Position numbers and translations under genes: made by a program. A DNA stretch of 64,000 nt from the NCBI GenBank assembly GCA_947493005.1, contig CANLOY010000003.1, positions 558,001 to 622,000 of the forward strand, in the 5' to 3' direction. Under the pieces are notes generated by a model, which was not told the origin of the DNA, ran no database searches, and saw only the letters and a program-made list of their open reading frames with translations. Shown piece by piece: positions 25,082 to 33,418 of the stretch. Every line of letters starts with the position of its first letter. Position 1 is the first letter of the stretch. This DNA comes from an uncultured Roseivirga sp. GTDB taxonomy: Bacteria; Bacteroidota; Bacteroidia; Cytophagales; Cyclobacteriaceae.

Positions 25082-26185
25082 ATGCAGGAAATACTCTATG
25101 TGGTTTTACTAATTGCGGCAGGTCAAGGTATTTTTCTTTCTGTCTTATTAATTACCGATAGGAACAGGAAGAAGAATACTTATTTGGGATTAATCTTCCT
25201 CTTTTTTTCCTTTCAGCTTTTCGATCTGGTTTTGTTAAACTCTGGAAAAGCAATAGACTACCCTTATCTGGTGTATTGGAGTCTACCTTTTAACTTTGCC
25301 TTTGGCCCAATCCTTTACTTTTATGTTTCTCAATTCCATAAAACTTCAAATAACAAACTGAGATTCCGATGGCTTCATTTTCTGCCATTTGCTATCTATA
25401 CATTATACATCCTTTTCTTCTTTCACTTTCAGAGTGTATCGGATAAAAAGGCCATAATTGAACAGCTGTTGGCAATACAGATCAATCAACAGTTTACAGA
25501 TCTGTCTATCATCGATTTTATATTCCCGATTACCATATACATTCAACTAATTATCTATTTATGGGTGAGTGGGACTAAGCTAAACAAGGACACCTTTGAT
25601 GCCGAAACTCGATTATGGCTTAAAAAAGTATGGTATGCTACTCTGATTATAGGCTGCTTTGGTTTTATACAATTCGGCTTTCTTTGGCTTGGTATAAACC
25701 TTCAGCCCATCACGGGATATATAGCAGCCGCTATTGCAGTATACTATATCTACTATGGTGCCATTATCTTTTTTAAAAGACCTAAAGCAGTCTTTGCGAA
25801 TAAAAAACCAAAGTATCAATACTCAAATTTAGAGATAGCAGGTGAAGAAAAATTACTTCAGAGTCTGGAAAACCACATGGTCCAGAAGCGTCCATTTTTA
25901 AACCCGGACCTTAGCTTGAAAGAATTGGCTAAAGAAACAGGCCTTTCGGAACGACATATTTCTCAGGTGATCAATACAGCTTTAGGAAAGAACTTTTCCG
26001 ACTTTCTAAATGCCTACCGTGTTGAAGAGTTCAAAACTCAGTTGTTCAATCCGGCAAATTCTCATCTTAACATATTGGGGATTGCCATGAATTGCGGCTT
26101 CAATTCCAAATCAACTTTCAATACAGTTTTCAAACGTAGTACAGGGCTGACCCCATCCCAGTTTAAAAAACAAAACCTGAGCTAA
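25082..26185 (+). CDS. Membrane-bound AraC-family regulator (7TM-type sensor)
   Basis: 367 residues. The first 240 hold about seven membrane helices (MQEILYVVLLIAAGQGIFL, YLGLIFLFFSFQLFDLVLL, FGPILYFYVSQF and others). The C-terminal HTH_18 domain has both helix-turn-helix units (LKELAKETGLSERHISQVIN and ILGIAMNCGFNSKSTFNTVF) and the typical end TGLTPSQFKK. This architecture is common in Bacteroidota; ligand and targets are unknown. A promoter-like TATATTTC (one mismatch) sits 6 nt before the ATG. The alpha/beta hydrolase gene 70 bp downstream is a candidate target. Confidence 0.9.
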   Translation: MQEILYVVLLIAAGQGIFLSVLLITDRNRKKNTYLGLIFLFFSFQLFDLVLLNSGKAIDYPYLVYWSLPFNFAFGPILYFYVSQFHKTSNNKLRFRWLHFLPFAIYTLYILFFFHFQSVSDKKAIIEQLLAIQINQQFTDLSIIDFIFPITIYIQLIIYLWVSGTKLNKDTFDAETRLWLKKVWYATLIIGCFGFIQFGFLWLGINLQPITGYIAAAIAVYYIYYGAIIFFKRPKAVFANKKPKYQYSNLEIAGEEKLLQSLENHMVQKRPFLNPDLSLKELAKETGLSERHISQVINTALGKNFSDFLNAYRVEEFKTQLFNPANSHLNILGIAMNCGFNSKSTFNTVFKRSTGLTPSQFKKQNLS

Positions 26186-26255
26186 AAGAAGTTCAGAAAC
26201 ATGTTTTCGGCCGATTAAACAGCTACAATCAGCTTCTTTTGGCCAAAAACTCAAT

Positions 26256-27659
26256 ATGAAAGCAATCATTGTAATTCTACTATTTACCTTTCAAACTTTA
26301 AATGCACAGACTAATAACATTACTGGAACCTGGAAAGGAGACCTTGTTTTTGGAGAGAGAAAAATGGATATCATACTTGACTTTGTCCATAATCAGTCAA
26401 GTTTGTCTGGCAAACTGAGCAGTCAGAGTCAACAATTGAAGGACATTCCACTGAGCAAAATTCAATTTCAAAATACCAGCTTAAGCTTTGAAGTACCTTT
26501 GGCAGGTGGCAAATGGTCTGGCGAACTTTCTAATGCAAATGAACTAAACGGTACCTGGATTCAGGGACCTTATGAAATTCCGCTGAACTTCAAGAAACAA
26601 CAAAACAGTATTGAATTCACCATAAAAAAGCGGGTTCAAACGCCTGTAGCTCCATTTCCATATCATGTAGAAGAAGTCAACTACCTGAATACTCGAGACA
26701 ATATCAAGCTGGCTGCCACACTCACAATACCTAAAGGAGAAGGCCCCTTTCCTGCTGCCATTCTTCTTACTGTTGCAGGCCCTAACGATCGCAACCAAAC
26801 ACATGGAAGCCCTCAACACAAACCATTTATGGTTTTGGCAGATTACCTTACCAAACATGGCATAGCCGTTCTCAGAGCTGATGACAGAGGTGTTGGTGGT
26901 TCCGAAGGAAATGTGTTTGAGTCTACAATCGAAGACTTTGCCCATGATGCAATAGCAGGCTTAACTTACCTTAAACAAAGAAAAGAGGTTGACCCATCCA
27001 AGATTGGTTTTATTGGCAACAGCGAAGGGTCCCTGGTAGGCCCTCTGGCAGCCTCTATTCAGGGAGAAACTGCATTTATAATAACTCTTGGTGGTATTAG
27101 TATTCCCGGCTCAGAAGTTATGTTAGATCAAGCCGATGCCATAGGAAAAATTGCCAACCTTAATCAAGATCAGATTAAAAGTATTAAAGGAAAAACTGAA
27201 TCAGTATTTGAAATTTTAAGACAAGAACCAGACAACAATAAGGTTAAAAAGAAATTATTGGAAGTACTGAAAGATCAAGACAGTAATCCATCCTACAGCG
27301 AAGAATTCCTCATTCCATCATCACCTGAAGAGCAGGTCAGACTATTTGCAACGGATTGGTATCGTTTTCAAATGAACTATGACCCCGCTCCTGTATTACA
27401 GAAAACAACCATTCCTTTCCTTGCTATTCATGGTGATATAGATCCTTTTGTAAATCCCGATAAAAACATAAAAGCCTTTACAAATCACCTGGCAAAAGCG
27501 GGAAACAAGGAATTTGCAGTAGTTAAAATAAAGAACCTGAATCATGTCTTTCAAGATGCCAATTCAGGTTCTCCAAGAGCATACAACCAGAATGAAATTT
27601 CTTTCTCACCTAGAGCCTTAAGACTCATTCAAGCCTGGTTAAGCTCAATACTCCACTAA
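26256..27659 (+). CDS. Exported alpha/beta hydrolase
   Basis: 467 residues with a signal peptide (MKAIIVILLFTFQTLNAQ). Residues 20-125 form a beta-sandwich-like N-terminal domain (GTWKGDLVFGERKMDIILDF). The catalytic domain follows with oxyanion-side motif LTVAGPNDRNQTHG, LRADDRGVGGSEG, nucleophile elbow IGNSEGS (Ser), acid Asp in HGDIDPFV and His in NLNHVF. The family includes esterases and acyl-transfer hydrolases acting in the periplasm; substrate unknown. It converges with the phytase gene, only 7 bp apart, with no obvious terminator between. Confidence 0.88.
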   Translation: MKAIIVILLFTFQTLNAQTNNITGTWKGDLVFGERKMDIILDFVHNQSSLSGKLSSQSQQLKDIPLSKIQFQNTSLSFEVPLAGGKWSGELSNANELNGTWIQGPYEIPLNFKKQQNSIEFTIKKRVQTPVAPFPYHVEEVNYLNTRDNIKLAATLTIPKGEGPFPAAILLTVAGPNDRNQTHGSPQHKPFMVLADYLTKHGIAVLRADDRGVGGSEGNVFESTIEDFAHDAIAGLTYLKQRKEVDPSKIGFIGNSEGSLVGPLAASIQGETAFIITLGGISIPGSEVMLDQADAIGKIANLNQDQIKSIKGKTESVFEILRQEPDNNKVKKKLLEVLKDQDSNPSYSEEFLIPSSPEEQVRLFATDWYRFQMNYDPAPVLQKTTIPFLAIHGDIDPFVNPDKNIKAFTNHLAKAGNKEFAVVKIKNLNHVFQDANSGSPRAYNQNEISFSPRALRLIQAWLSSILH

Positions 27660-27666
27660 GAGTAAC

Positions 27667-28731
27667 TCACTTATTTTCAAGACCTAAAACAACCTCAGGA
27701 CGATAAAACTGAAAGGTTCTATCATCAGACATTGCTACAAATATTCCTTTTGGAAATCTTGAGTTCAAAGGAATATTTGTAATGTCCGAACCATCACTTT
27801 GATTGGTAGATAAGGGAACTGACTTTAACATAGGGTGATCATGAATACTTTGAGCAGTTCCTTCTCTAGGGAAAATCTTAAATTCATTAGCTTGTTGGTC
27901 AGAAACAATAATAAAACCCTTCCCATTACCTGAATCGAAAATTGAAACCCCTTCATGGTCATGCGCAAAGCCTTCTTTTGCGAATAGTGCCAACTCTTCG
28001 TTTCCCTTTTCTGGGTCAGCATAATACTTTCTTACACCAACACTTTCATCGGAGTAATAAACATAGCCTAACTCATCATCAACGGCAATTGCTTCAATTT
28101 CTTTCACTCCACTGAACTGTCCAAATTTCCTTACCAATTCAGCCGTTACTGTTCCATCTTCACGGCCTGTTAGTTTATATTGCCATAAGTAAGTACCATC
28201 CCTAGGGCCATTTTTGCGCCCCATAATAGCATATATTGTTCCATTTGAGGAATTCTTGTAAAGAGCAACTCCCATTAAGTCTCTGTGCTCCTCCCCTGTT
28301 TCTCCTTCAAACATTGGAATTCCTCCACCATCTATAGGTTTCATATCTGGAAGCGAATAGATTCTCATCTTTTGAGTTAGTCGCTCGCCTGTGACAGCAA
28401 TATCTACAAGCTTATCTCCTATTAAGAGGCCATACGCTATGTCTACATTATTGGGGCGTTGCAGATTCCTAACCACCAGATCTTCCTTAATCTTACCATT
28501 CAGGTCAAAGACATACAGTGCGCCATCGACATTTTTATCTGTCCCAATAATCAGGCTTTGTGAAGGATCTTCCTTGTTTATCCAAATAGCCGGATCGTCA
28601 GTATCATACCTTACTTTCTCAGTGATTACTTCGGGCTTTAAGGCATTAGGATTCTTTTCACTTTTACTACTACATGCAGCCAAGAGCATTATGGCGGCCA
28701 GAATGGCCAAGTTCATTCTTATCTTTTTCAC
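27667..28731 (-). CDS. Beta-propeller phytase (3-phytase), lipoprotein
   Basis: 354 residues. Lipoprotein signal ending LLAAC, so membrane-anchored outside the cytoplasm. Propeller phytase signatures: DTDDPAIWINKEDPSQSLII, GTDKNVDGALYVFDLNGK, RPNNVDIAYG, FKIFPREG and FVAMSDDRTFQFYR. It hydrolyses phytate (inositol hexakisphosphate) with calcium, freeing phosphate. The start codon is GTG, which keeps the basic KKIR before the hydrophobic core; an ATG five codons in is the alternative. It follows the TonB-dependent receptor with a hairpin in the gap, suggesting one regulon with reduced read-through. Confidence 0.93.
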   Translation of the reverse strand: MKKIRMNLAILAAIMLLAACSSKSEKNPNALKPEVITEKVRYDTDDPAIWINKEDPSQSLIIGTDKNVDGALYVFDLNGKIKEDLVVRNLQRPNNVDIAYGLLIGDKLVDIAVTGERLTQKMRIYSLPDMKPIDGGGIPMFEGETGEEHRDLMGVALYKNSSNGTIYAIMGRKNGPRDGTYLWQYKLTGREDGTVTAELVRKFGQFSGVKEIEAIAVDDELGYVYYSDESVGVRKYYADPEKGNEELALFAKEGFAHDHEGVSIFDSGNGKGFIIVSDQQANEFKIFPREGTAQSIHDHPMLKSVPLSTNQSDGSDITNIPLNSRFPKGIFVAMSDDRTFQFYRPEVVLGLENK

Positions 28732-28750
28732 TTTTAATTGTTGTTGTTAG

Positions 28751-28785
28751 TTAATAAAAGAGATGGCCTTCCCAAGCCATCTCTT
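28751..28785 (-). terminator. Hairpin between receptor and phytase genes (terminator or attenuator)
   Basis: On the minus strand, AAGAGATGGC and GCCATCTCTT form a perfect 10-bp stem with an 8-nt loop, followed by TTTTATT. It lies after the receptor stop and about 20 nt before the phytase start. The short T tract suggests partial termination. Confidence 0.75.
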
Positions 28786-28813
28786 CTGATTGAGTTTTAT
28801 ACTTCAGGCTATC

Positions 28814-31582
28814 CTACCTGTCAAAAAGATCGAATTTAAGTCCAGCATTGAACCTTACATTGTAATACTCCAACTGCATAGTTCTTGAACTTTCTCCCTG
28901 ATAATATCTCAACGGCTGATTTGTCAGATTATTGACTTCAAAGAAAAACCTCCAGTTGGGCTTAAAGGCATAAGAACCATTAATATCCAGGAAAGTTTGC
29001 TTGTCATAGAAACGGTCTTCAAAAGCTTCACCACCTAATTCATCTATATAATCACTTGCGTAGTTCAAAGATGCTCTCAAAACCAGCTTGTCTGTTTCGT
29101 AGGAAAGTGATGCATTGAACATGTTTTCAGCTGTTCCAGGCAATTCAAGGTCATCATTCTCTCTTCCCTGTATTCCTGTAGTACTAGACTGCGTATAAGT
29201 ATAGTTCAAATACAGGCCTAACCCTTTCCAAATCTGACGTTGGAAAGAAACCTCAAGCCCATAAACTTCTGCAGTACCTCCATTCTGGGATGTTGTGAAC
29301 TCAAGGTTGTTGCCAAACTGAGGATCAGTGAAGTTCTCTTCAACCTGCTCGTATATAAAGTTGTCTATATCCTTATAGAATACTCCTCCAGAAACAAGGC
29401 CAATATTCTGGAAGTAATTTTCATACATTAGGTCAAGGTTCATAGAGGTAGCAGCTTCCAGATTTGGATTCCCTCTTACCAATTCTTCATCATCAGGGCT
29501 GAATTCTGCATATGGCACTAAATCGAAGTAATTAGGCCTTGCAATAGTGTTTGTGAATGCAAAACGAAGTATTGAGTACTCAGAAAAATTATAATTAAGG
29601 TGCAACCCAGGCATAAAGTTGGTGTAATTCTGAGATGCAGATTCCTCCGTAAAAGTCTCATTATCAACATCCAGTAAGAAGCCAGAATAGTCAATACTTG
29701 TTGACTCTAAACGTAAACCAACAATACCCGATAGTTTGTCATTCACCTGAATGTCTGCCATGGCATAAGCACTAAAAATATTTTCATCGGCAGTGTAGTT
29801 ACCTGGAAGGTATTCATCCAACACATCGGTTTCGTCAAACAATGCCTGATTTTTCAAATCCAGTCTACCAAGGAATTTAGGGTCGGCAAATCGACCAATA
29901 CCAAACTGACTACCAGCCAAAAAGTCACCATCAGAATAATCAAGGTTTGGAACATCTCCTAAAGTAGCTCCAAAGGCATTTTCATCAACAGGTTCGTATT
30001 CAAAGAAAGAGTTCTTTCTAACCTTGTTCTTTGTTCTCAATCGGGTTCCAAATTTCACAAAAGCATTATTTGAAACAGGAAGCGAAAAATCTATTCTACT
30101 ATTAAAGTCCTCATCGTAAGTTTCCTGAAATTCCTCAGTGATCTCGTGTAAACCTATGTTCAGGTTATCAGCTGGGTTGGCAAGAGCCGCTTGCGGAAAT
30201 CTAGGATTTCTCAAATCAAGATTAACTGCTTGCCCTCCATCTCTATAACTAATGTATCGCTCATTAGGTCTTTTTTCCGAAGCCTTTGCATATGTTGTGG
30301 ACCAGGTCAGCTTAAGCTTACTAAGTTGATGCTCTCCGTTTAAAGTTACGTTTCTGTTTCGCTGATCTTCTAATCTTCTATTGTCCACTCTGTCATTTCC
30401 AATTCCTCCCTTTGTCTGGAACTGTACTCTAGCAGGTAATCTCCATTGATTTGGTCCTGTAACAACCTCGTCTCCATCATCAAAAGCATCATCAATCTTT
30501 GACACGCGCATTCTGAATCTGTTTTCCCAGTCATCTCTCCAATTATACGTTCCCGAAAGAAATAGCTTGTGGTTTTCGTTGATTTCATAGTCCAACGCCA
30601 TATTAAAGCTCCGTCTTCTTCTTTGTACTCTGTATTCTCTGATATCAAACTCTCCTATCAAGGCTTCTCCGTTATCTGCCTCAAACCACTCTGCCTCAAT
30701 ATTATCTGAACCAAAGTTGTGATCATTGTAACTTGCAGAAAAAACAGCTCCCAATTTACCTTGTGCAAAACGATCAGAAAGTACTACCGTACCAGTCCAA
30801 ATAGGCTTATTAGAAAGAAAGTTGTAACCAGAAGCTAATGTTCCAGAGACACGTCTACCTGTAGGTGCTGAACGAGTAACAAGATTCACTGAACCTCCAA
30901 TTGCATCTGCATCCATATCTGGCAAAACAGCTTTATTTACTTGAATGGTCTGTATCAAATCAGAAGGAATCAGGTCCAATTGTATATTTCTGTTATCTCC
31001 TTCAGCAGATGGAATTCTTTCCCCATTAAGAGTAACTGAATTCAACTGTGGAGCTAAACCCCTGATAATGATATTTCTGGCTTCACCTTGATCGTTCTGT
31101 ATCGTTATTCCAGAAATTCTTTTAAGCGCATCTCCTATGTTGGCATCCGGAAATCTACCAATCTGATCTGCTGCTACTACGTTAGTGATATTGGCATTGG
31201 TTCTTTGCTGGTTAATTGCCTTAGCCTGGCCTTTTAGCCTATCACCATAAACAAACACTTCTCCTCCTTCAGTTACACCAGGTTCCATTTTAAAATTTAA
31301 CCTTGAAGTTTGTCCTGCAGTAATTGTTACTTCTTGCTCTATGTTTTTATAGCCTATGAAGCTTACAGTCACCTTGTAATTTCCTGCTGGAACATCTACT
31401 AAAGTATAATTACCCTGAGCATCTGAAGGTGTTCCTTTTTTCAGCTCTGTAATAAAAACACTTGCTCCTGGCAGAGCAAGCCCCAATTCATCTGTGATTC
31501 TACCTCGGACTATACCGTTCTGTCCCCAGGAGGCTTGAACTAACCCAAGTAGTAATGTCAATACAGTAAAAGTTCTTCTCAT
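28814..31582 (-). CDS. TonB-dependent receptor (phytase-linked)
   Basis: 922 residues with a signal peptide ending SWGQ. An N-terminal carboxypeptidase-regulatory-like domain (VRGRITDELGLALPGASVFI) precedes the plug (IGDALKRISGITIQNDQGEA, IIIRGLAPQLNSVTLNGERI, ADAIGGSVNLVTR) and a 22-strand barrel with the typical end. It imports a large or scarce substrate across the outer membrane using TonB energy. Co-orientation with the phytase directly downstream suggests an inositol-phosphate or phosphate-ester substrate; this is inference. There is no SusD partner, so it is not a classical SusC. A one-mismatch -7 box (CACCTTTG) lies 17 nt upstream of the ATG. Confidence 0.93.
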   Translation of the reverse strand: MRRTFTVLTLLLGLVQASWGQNGIVRGRITDELGLALPGASVFITELKKGTPSDAQGNYTLVDVPAGNYKVTVSFIGYKNIEQEVTITAGQTSRLNFKMEPGVTEGGEVFVYGDRLKGQAKAINQQRTNANITNVVAADQIGRFPDANIGDALKRISGITIQNDQGEARNIIIRGLAPQLNSVTLNGERIPSAEGDNRNIQLDLIPSDLIQTIQVNKAVLPDMDADAIGGSVNLVTRSAPTGRRVSGTLASGYNFLSNKPIWTGTVVLSDRFAQGKLGAVFSASYNDHNFGSDNIEAEWFEADNGEALIGEFDIREYRVQRRRRSFNMALDYEINENHKLFLSGTYNWRDDWENRFRMRVSKIDDAFDDGDEVVTGPNQWRLPARVQFQTKGGIGNDRVDNRRLEDQRNRNVTLNGEHQLSKLKLTWSTTYAKASEKRPNERYISYRDGGQAVNLDLRNPRFPQAALANPADNLNIGLHEITEEFQETYDEDFNSRIDFSLPVSNNAFVKFGTRLRTKNKVRKNSFFEYEPVDENAFGATLGDVPNLDYSDGDFLAGSQFGIGRFADPKFLGRLDLKNQALFDETDVLDEYLPGNYTADENIFSAYAMADIQVNDKLSGIVGLRLESTSIDYSGFLLDVDNETFTEESASQNYTNFMPGLHLNYNFSEYSILRFAFTNTIARPNYFDLVPYAEFSPDDEELVRGNPNLEAATSMNLDLMYENYFQNIGLVSGGVFYKDIDNFIYEQVEENFTDPQFGNNLEFTTSQNGGTAEVYGLEVSFQRQIWKGLGLYLNYTYTQSSTTGIQGRENDDLELPGTAENMFNASLSYETDKLVLRASLNYASDYIDELGGEAFEDRFYDKQTFLDINGSYAFKPNWRFFFEVNNLTNQPLRYYQGESSRTMQLEYYNVRFNAGLKFDLFDR

Positions 31583-31993
31583 ATGTCTAAAGTTTCCCCA
31601 AAGGTGTAAAGCACTTTAGACCTGAATGTGCACTCTGCTTTAAGAAAAAAACCTGAAAATCAAGGTTGCTTGACCTGAATAAGAACTCAGTGTAAAGAGA
31701 ATGAGGGGAATGTTAACAAGTAGAAACAAACAATTGATTATCAATTATTTAACAAGTAAAAAATCAAAACCTCTCAAAAATCAATCTCTCAACTCATCAA
31801 CATTCAATGTAAATATTGAATACAAACACTTAATACTTTGAGTTTTTAATCTATAAAATTTTGGTTAGTGATTTTTCAAATTGAAAATATGTCATTTCAC
31901 ATAATAAAATAATCGCTTCACTGATTTAGGCATGTTGCCAAACAGTGTCAAACATGTTCTTAGTTGTGTTAGACCAAACAAAAACAAACAAGC
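31583..31993. other. 411-bp divergent intergenic region
   Basis: Separates the receptor gene from the thioredoxin-like gene. No convincing ORF or RNA gene. Two short inverted repeats stand out: ATTCAAT-N6-ATTGAAT at 31802-31821 and TTTTCAA-A-TTGAAAA at 31873-31887. Both are AT-only or nearly so, so chance is possible; they are candidate operators. No exact TAnnTTTG box was found for the rightward genes. Confidence 0.5.
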
Positions 31994-32506
31994 ATGTCGA
32001 AAATTAAAAACACACTAGAGTACACCAGCTACCTTGCCATAATCGTAGTCTGTACCGTTGTCCTCTTTAAGCTCAACGCAAGTGGTTCCTCTTCCCCGGA
32101 TTCATTATCTATCCAAATTGGAGATCGGAGTGATGATTTAAAGTCATTGGTAGCTCAGGGAAGTGATGAAACCATCCTGATCGCATTATCTCCCACCTGC
32201 CCTTTTTGTGCCGACAGTATGCCATTCTACAAAGATTTAATAGAAAGCAGGAACAATAGCAATTCCAATCAGAAAATCATTATTGCAGTCGATAAATCCG
32301 CTCCTATAGAAGAAGAATTGCTTTTACTTACCAAGAGTAATGTGAGCCCTGATGAAATCACCCAACTTGATTTTGCCGCTATTAAAGTCAACAGTGTCCC
32401 CACCCTAATAACCATCAACCGAAAAGGTAAAGTAACAAACCACTATAGAGGCCTACTCAATGAGCAAGAGCAAAAAGAAGCTTTGGCAGCAATTATTAAA
32501 CCTTAA
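31994..32506 (+). CDS. Membrane-anchored thioredoxin-like protein (CPFC active site)
   Basis: 170 residues. One N-terminal membrane anchor (LAIIVVCTVVLFKLNASG), then a thioredoxin fold facing the periplasm with active site C-P-F-C in SPTCPFCADSMPF, and the cis-Pro loop VPTLITINRKG. The Phe between the cysteines is unusual: TlpA-type proteins often have C-x-P-C, DsbA C-P-H-C. It probably exchanges thiols and disulfides in exported proteins. Two secreted seven-cysteine proteins follow in the same direction, the first 59 bp away, making them its most likely clients. Confidence 0.85.
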   Translation: MSKIKNTLEYTSYLAIIVVCTVVLFKLNASGSSSPDSLSIQIGDRSDDLKSLVAQGSDETILIALSPTCPFCADSMPFYKDLIESRNNSNSNQKIIIAVDKSAPIEEELLLLTKSNVSPDEITQLDFAAIKVNSVPTLITINRKGKVTNHYRGLLNEQEQKEALAAIIKP

Positions 32507-32516
32507 AACAGTGGGG

Positions 32517-32637
32517 AAGCCGAAAACCTTATAGAGTAGGCACACATATATAAACCATAAATACAATGAAACACAAAACCAAATTAGCAACACGTTTAAT
32601 AGCCATTATTGCGCTGGTGTTTACAGCCTTTTCATGG
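32517..32637 (+). repeat. Direct repeat copy A (leader + signal-peptide region)
   Basis: 121-nt segment covering the 49 nt before the start codon and the first 24 codons of the first cysteine-rich gene. It recurs 412 bp downstream without gaps and, by my hand count, with 12 mismatches. The core before the start codon, GCCGAAAACCTTAYAGAGTA, is shared almost perfectly, more than expected for an untranslated leader without function. Confidence 0.92.
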
Positions 32638-32886
32638 AACAGTGAGGCCATGTACGCAAAAAAAACTGCACTGAATTGTAATATCATAATAGCATACGAC
32701 CTAGAAAGCTGTTACGACAGAGTGGGCTGCTTTTTATGGAATGAGATAAATCAGTGTTCATGGATTGGAATACCTCCTGGTGCAACAGAAAATCAGATCG
32801 AGATTTTAACAAAAAACTGCGTAGAACGAGCAAAAGAAAAAGCTCGAATTGGCTATAAGGATTGTCGACTGTTCTTCGGGTGTTAA
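32566..32886 (+). CDS. Secreted seven-cysteine protein A
   Basis: 106 residues. Signal peptide MKHKTKLATRLIAIIALVFTAF with likely cleavage after SEAMYA. The mature part, about 75 residues, has seven Cys spaced C-x10-C-x5-C-x8-C-x20-C-x14-C-x5-C, with the last Cys at the C terminus. No known family recognised. The following gene has a near-identical signal peptide and the same inner Cys spacings but otherwise unrelated sequence. It is predicted to be exported and disulfide-bonded; the role could be toxin, adhesion or structure, none of it shown. The downstream copy starts 91 bp after the stop. Confidence 0.85.
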   Translation: MKHKTKLATRLIAIIALVFTAFSWNSEAMYAKKTALNCNIIIAYDLESCYDRVGCFLWNEINQCSWIGIPPGATENQIEILTKNCVERAKEKARIGYKDCRLFFGC

Positions 32887-32928
32887 TTCTCATCCTAAAA
32901 CTCACTATCAAGATTCAAACCAATGGGT

Positions 32929-33049
32929 AAGCCGAAAACCTTACAGAGTAGGCACACATAAACAAATTATAAATTCAATGAAACACAAAATCAAACTAGC
33001 AACACGTACAGTAGCCATTATTGCGCTGGTTTTTACAGCCTTTTCATGG
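32929..33049 (+). repeat. Direct repeat copy B (leader + signal-peptide region)
   Basis: Second copy of the 121-nt segment, at an offset of exactly 412 bp. Similarity fades a few codons beyond this point, at the predicted signal-peptide cleavage region, and cannot be followed into the mature-protein codons. Confidence 0.92.
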
Positions 33050-33328
33050 AATGCGGAGACATTATTTGCAGGCTCTCAAAGTTATTGTGAGTATACCTTA
33101 TCTCAACCAACTACAAGTCGTAGTATCTGCGAAGCTCAAGCCACTTGCAATGCGCAAGCATGGCAACAACAGTGTATAGCTGTAGATCCAAACAATGATG
33201 CACGTAAGGCATATTGTCAAAACATGGCAGCAGCAATTCATGAAGAAATGATTCTGGATTGTCACGCTATACATGGCTGTCCAAAAGATGATGGACACAG
33301 TGGCGGAAATGGCCCTGAAGGATTGTAA
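32978..33328 (+). CDS. Secreted seven-cysteine protein B
   Basis: 116 residues. Signal peptide MKHKIKLATRTVAIIALVFTAF, cleavage likely after ETLFA. The mature part has seven Cys spaced C-x13-C-x5-C-x8-C-x13-C-x14-C-x5-C, matching protein A in the x5, x8, x14 and x5 intervals, then a His/Gly-rich tail (KDDGHSGGNGPEGL). The frame is open further upstream, but the ATG at the repeated signal peptide is clearly the start. Gln and Ala dominate the middle (ATCNAQAWQQQC), unlike protein A. It ends the cassette; a bidirectional terminator follows. Confidence 0.85.
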   Translation: MKHKIKLATRTVAIIALVFTAFSWNAETLFAGSQSYCEYTLSQPTTSRSICEAQATCNAQAWQQQCIAVDPNNDARKAYCQNMAAAIHEEMILDCHAIHGCPKDDGHSGGNGPEGL

Positions 33329-33385
33329 TTGTTACTAAGTATTAAGAAAAATCAGTTTTTTTAATCTTTCTTTTAGCTTTCCAAT

Positions 33386-33418
33386 AGCCCCAAAGTAATT
33401 TGGGGCTTATACTTTTTT
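33386..33418. terminator. Bidirectional terminator after the cysteine-rich genes
   Basis: AGCCCCAAA-GTAA-TTTGGGGCT, a perfect 9-bp stem, followed on the plus strand by a short gap and seven T. Its right edge touches the stop codon of the convergent SDR gene. Confidence 0.85.

Noticed and set aside
32849-32977. N-terminal extension of the second cysteine-rich protein
   Set aside because: The frame is open, but the extension overlaps the end of the first gene and includes the duplicated untranslated leader; the repeated signal peptide fixes the ATG downstream.
32566-33328. Cysteine-rich genes as NVEALA-type or other known leader peptides
   Set aside because: The usual NVEALA motif and long leader are missing; the N terminus is an ordinary signal peptide.
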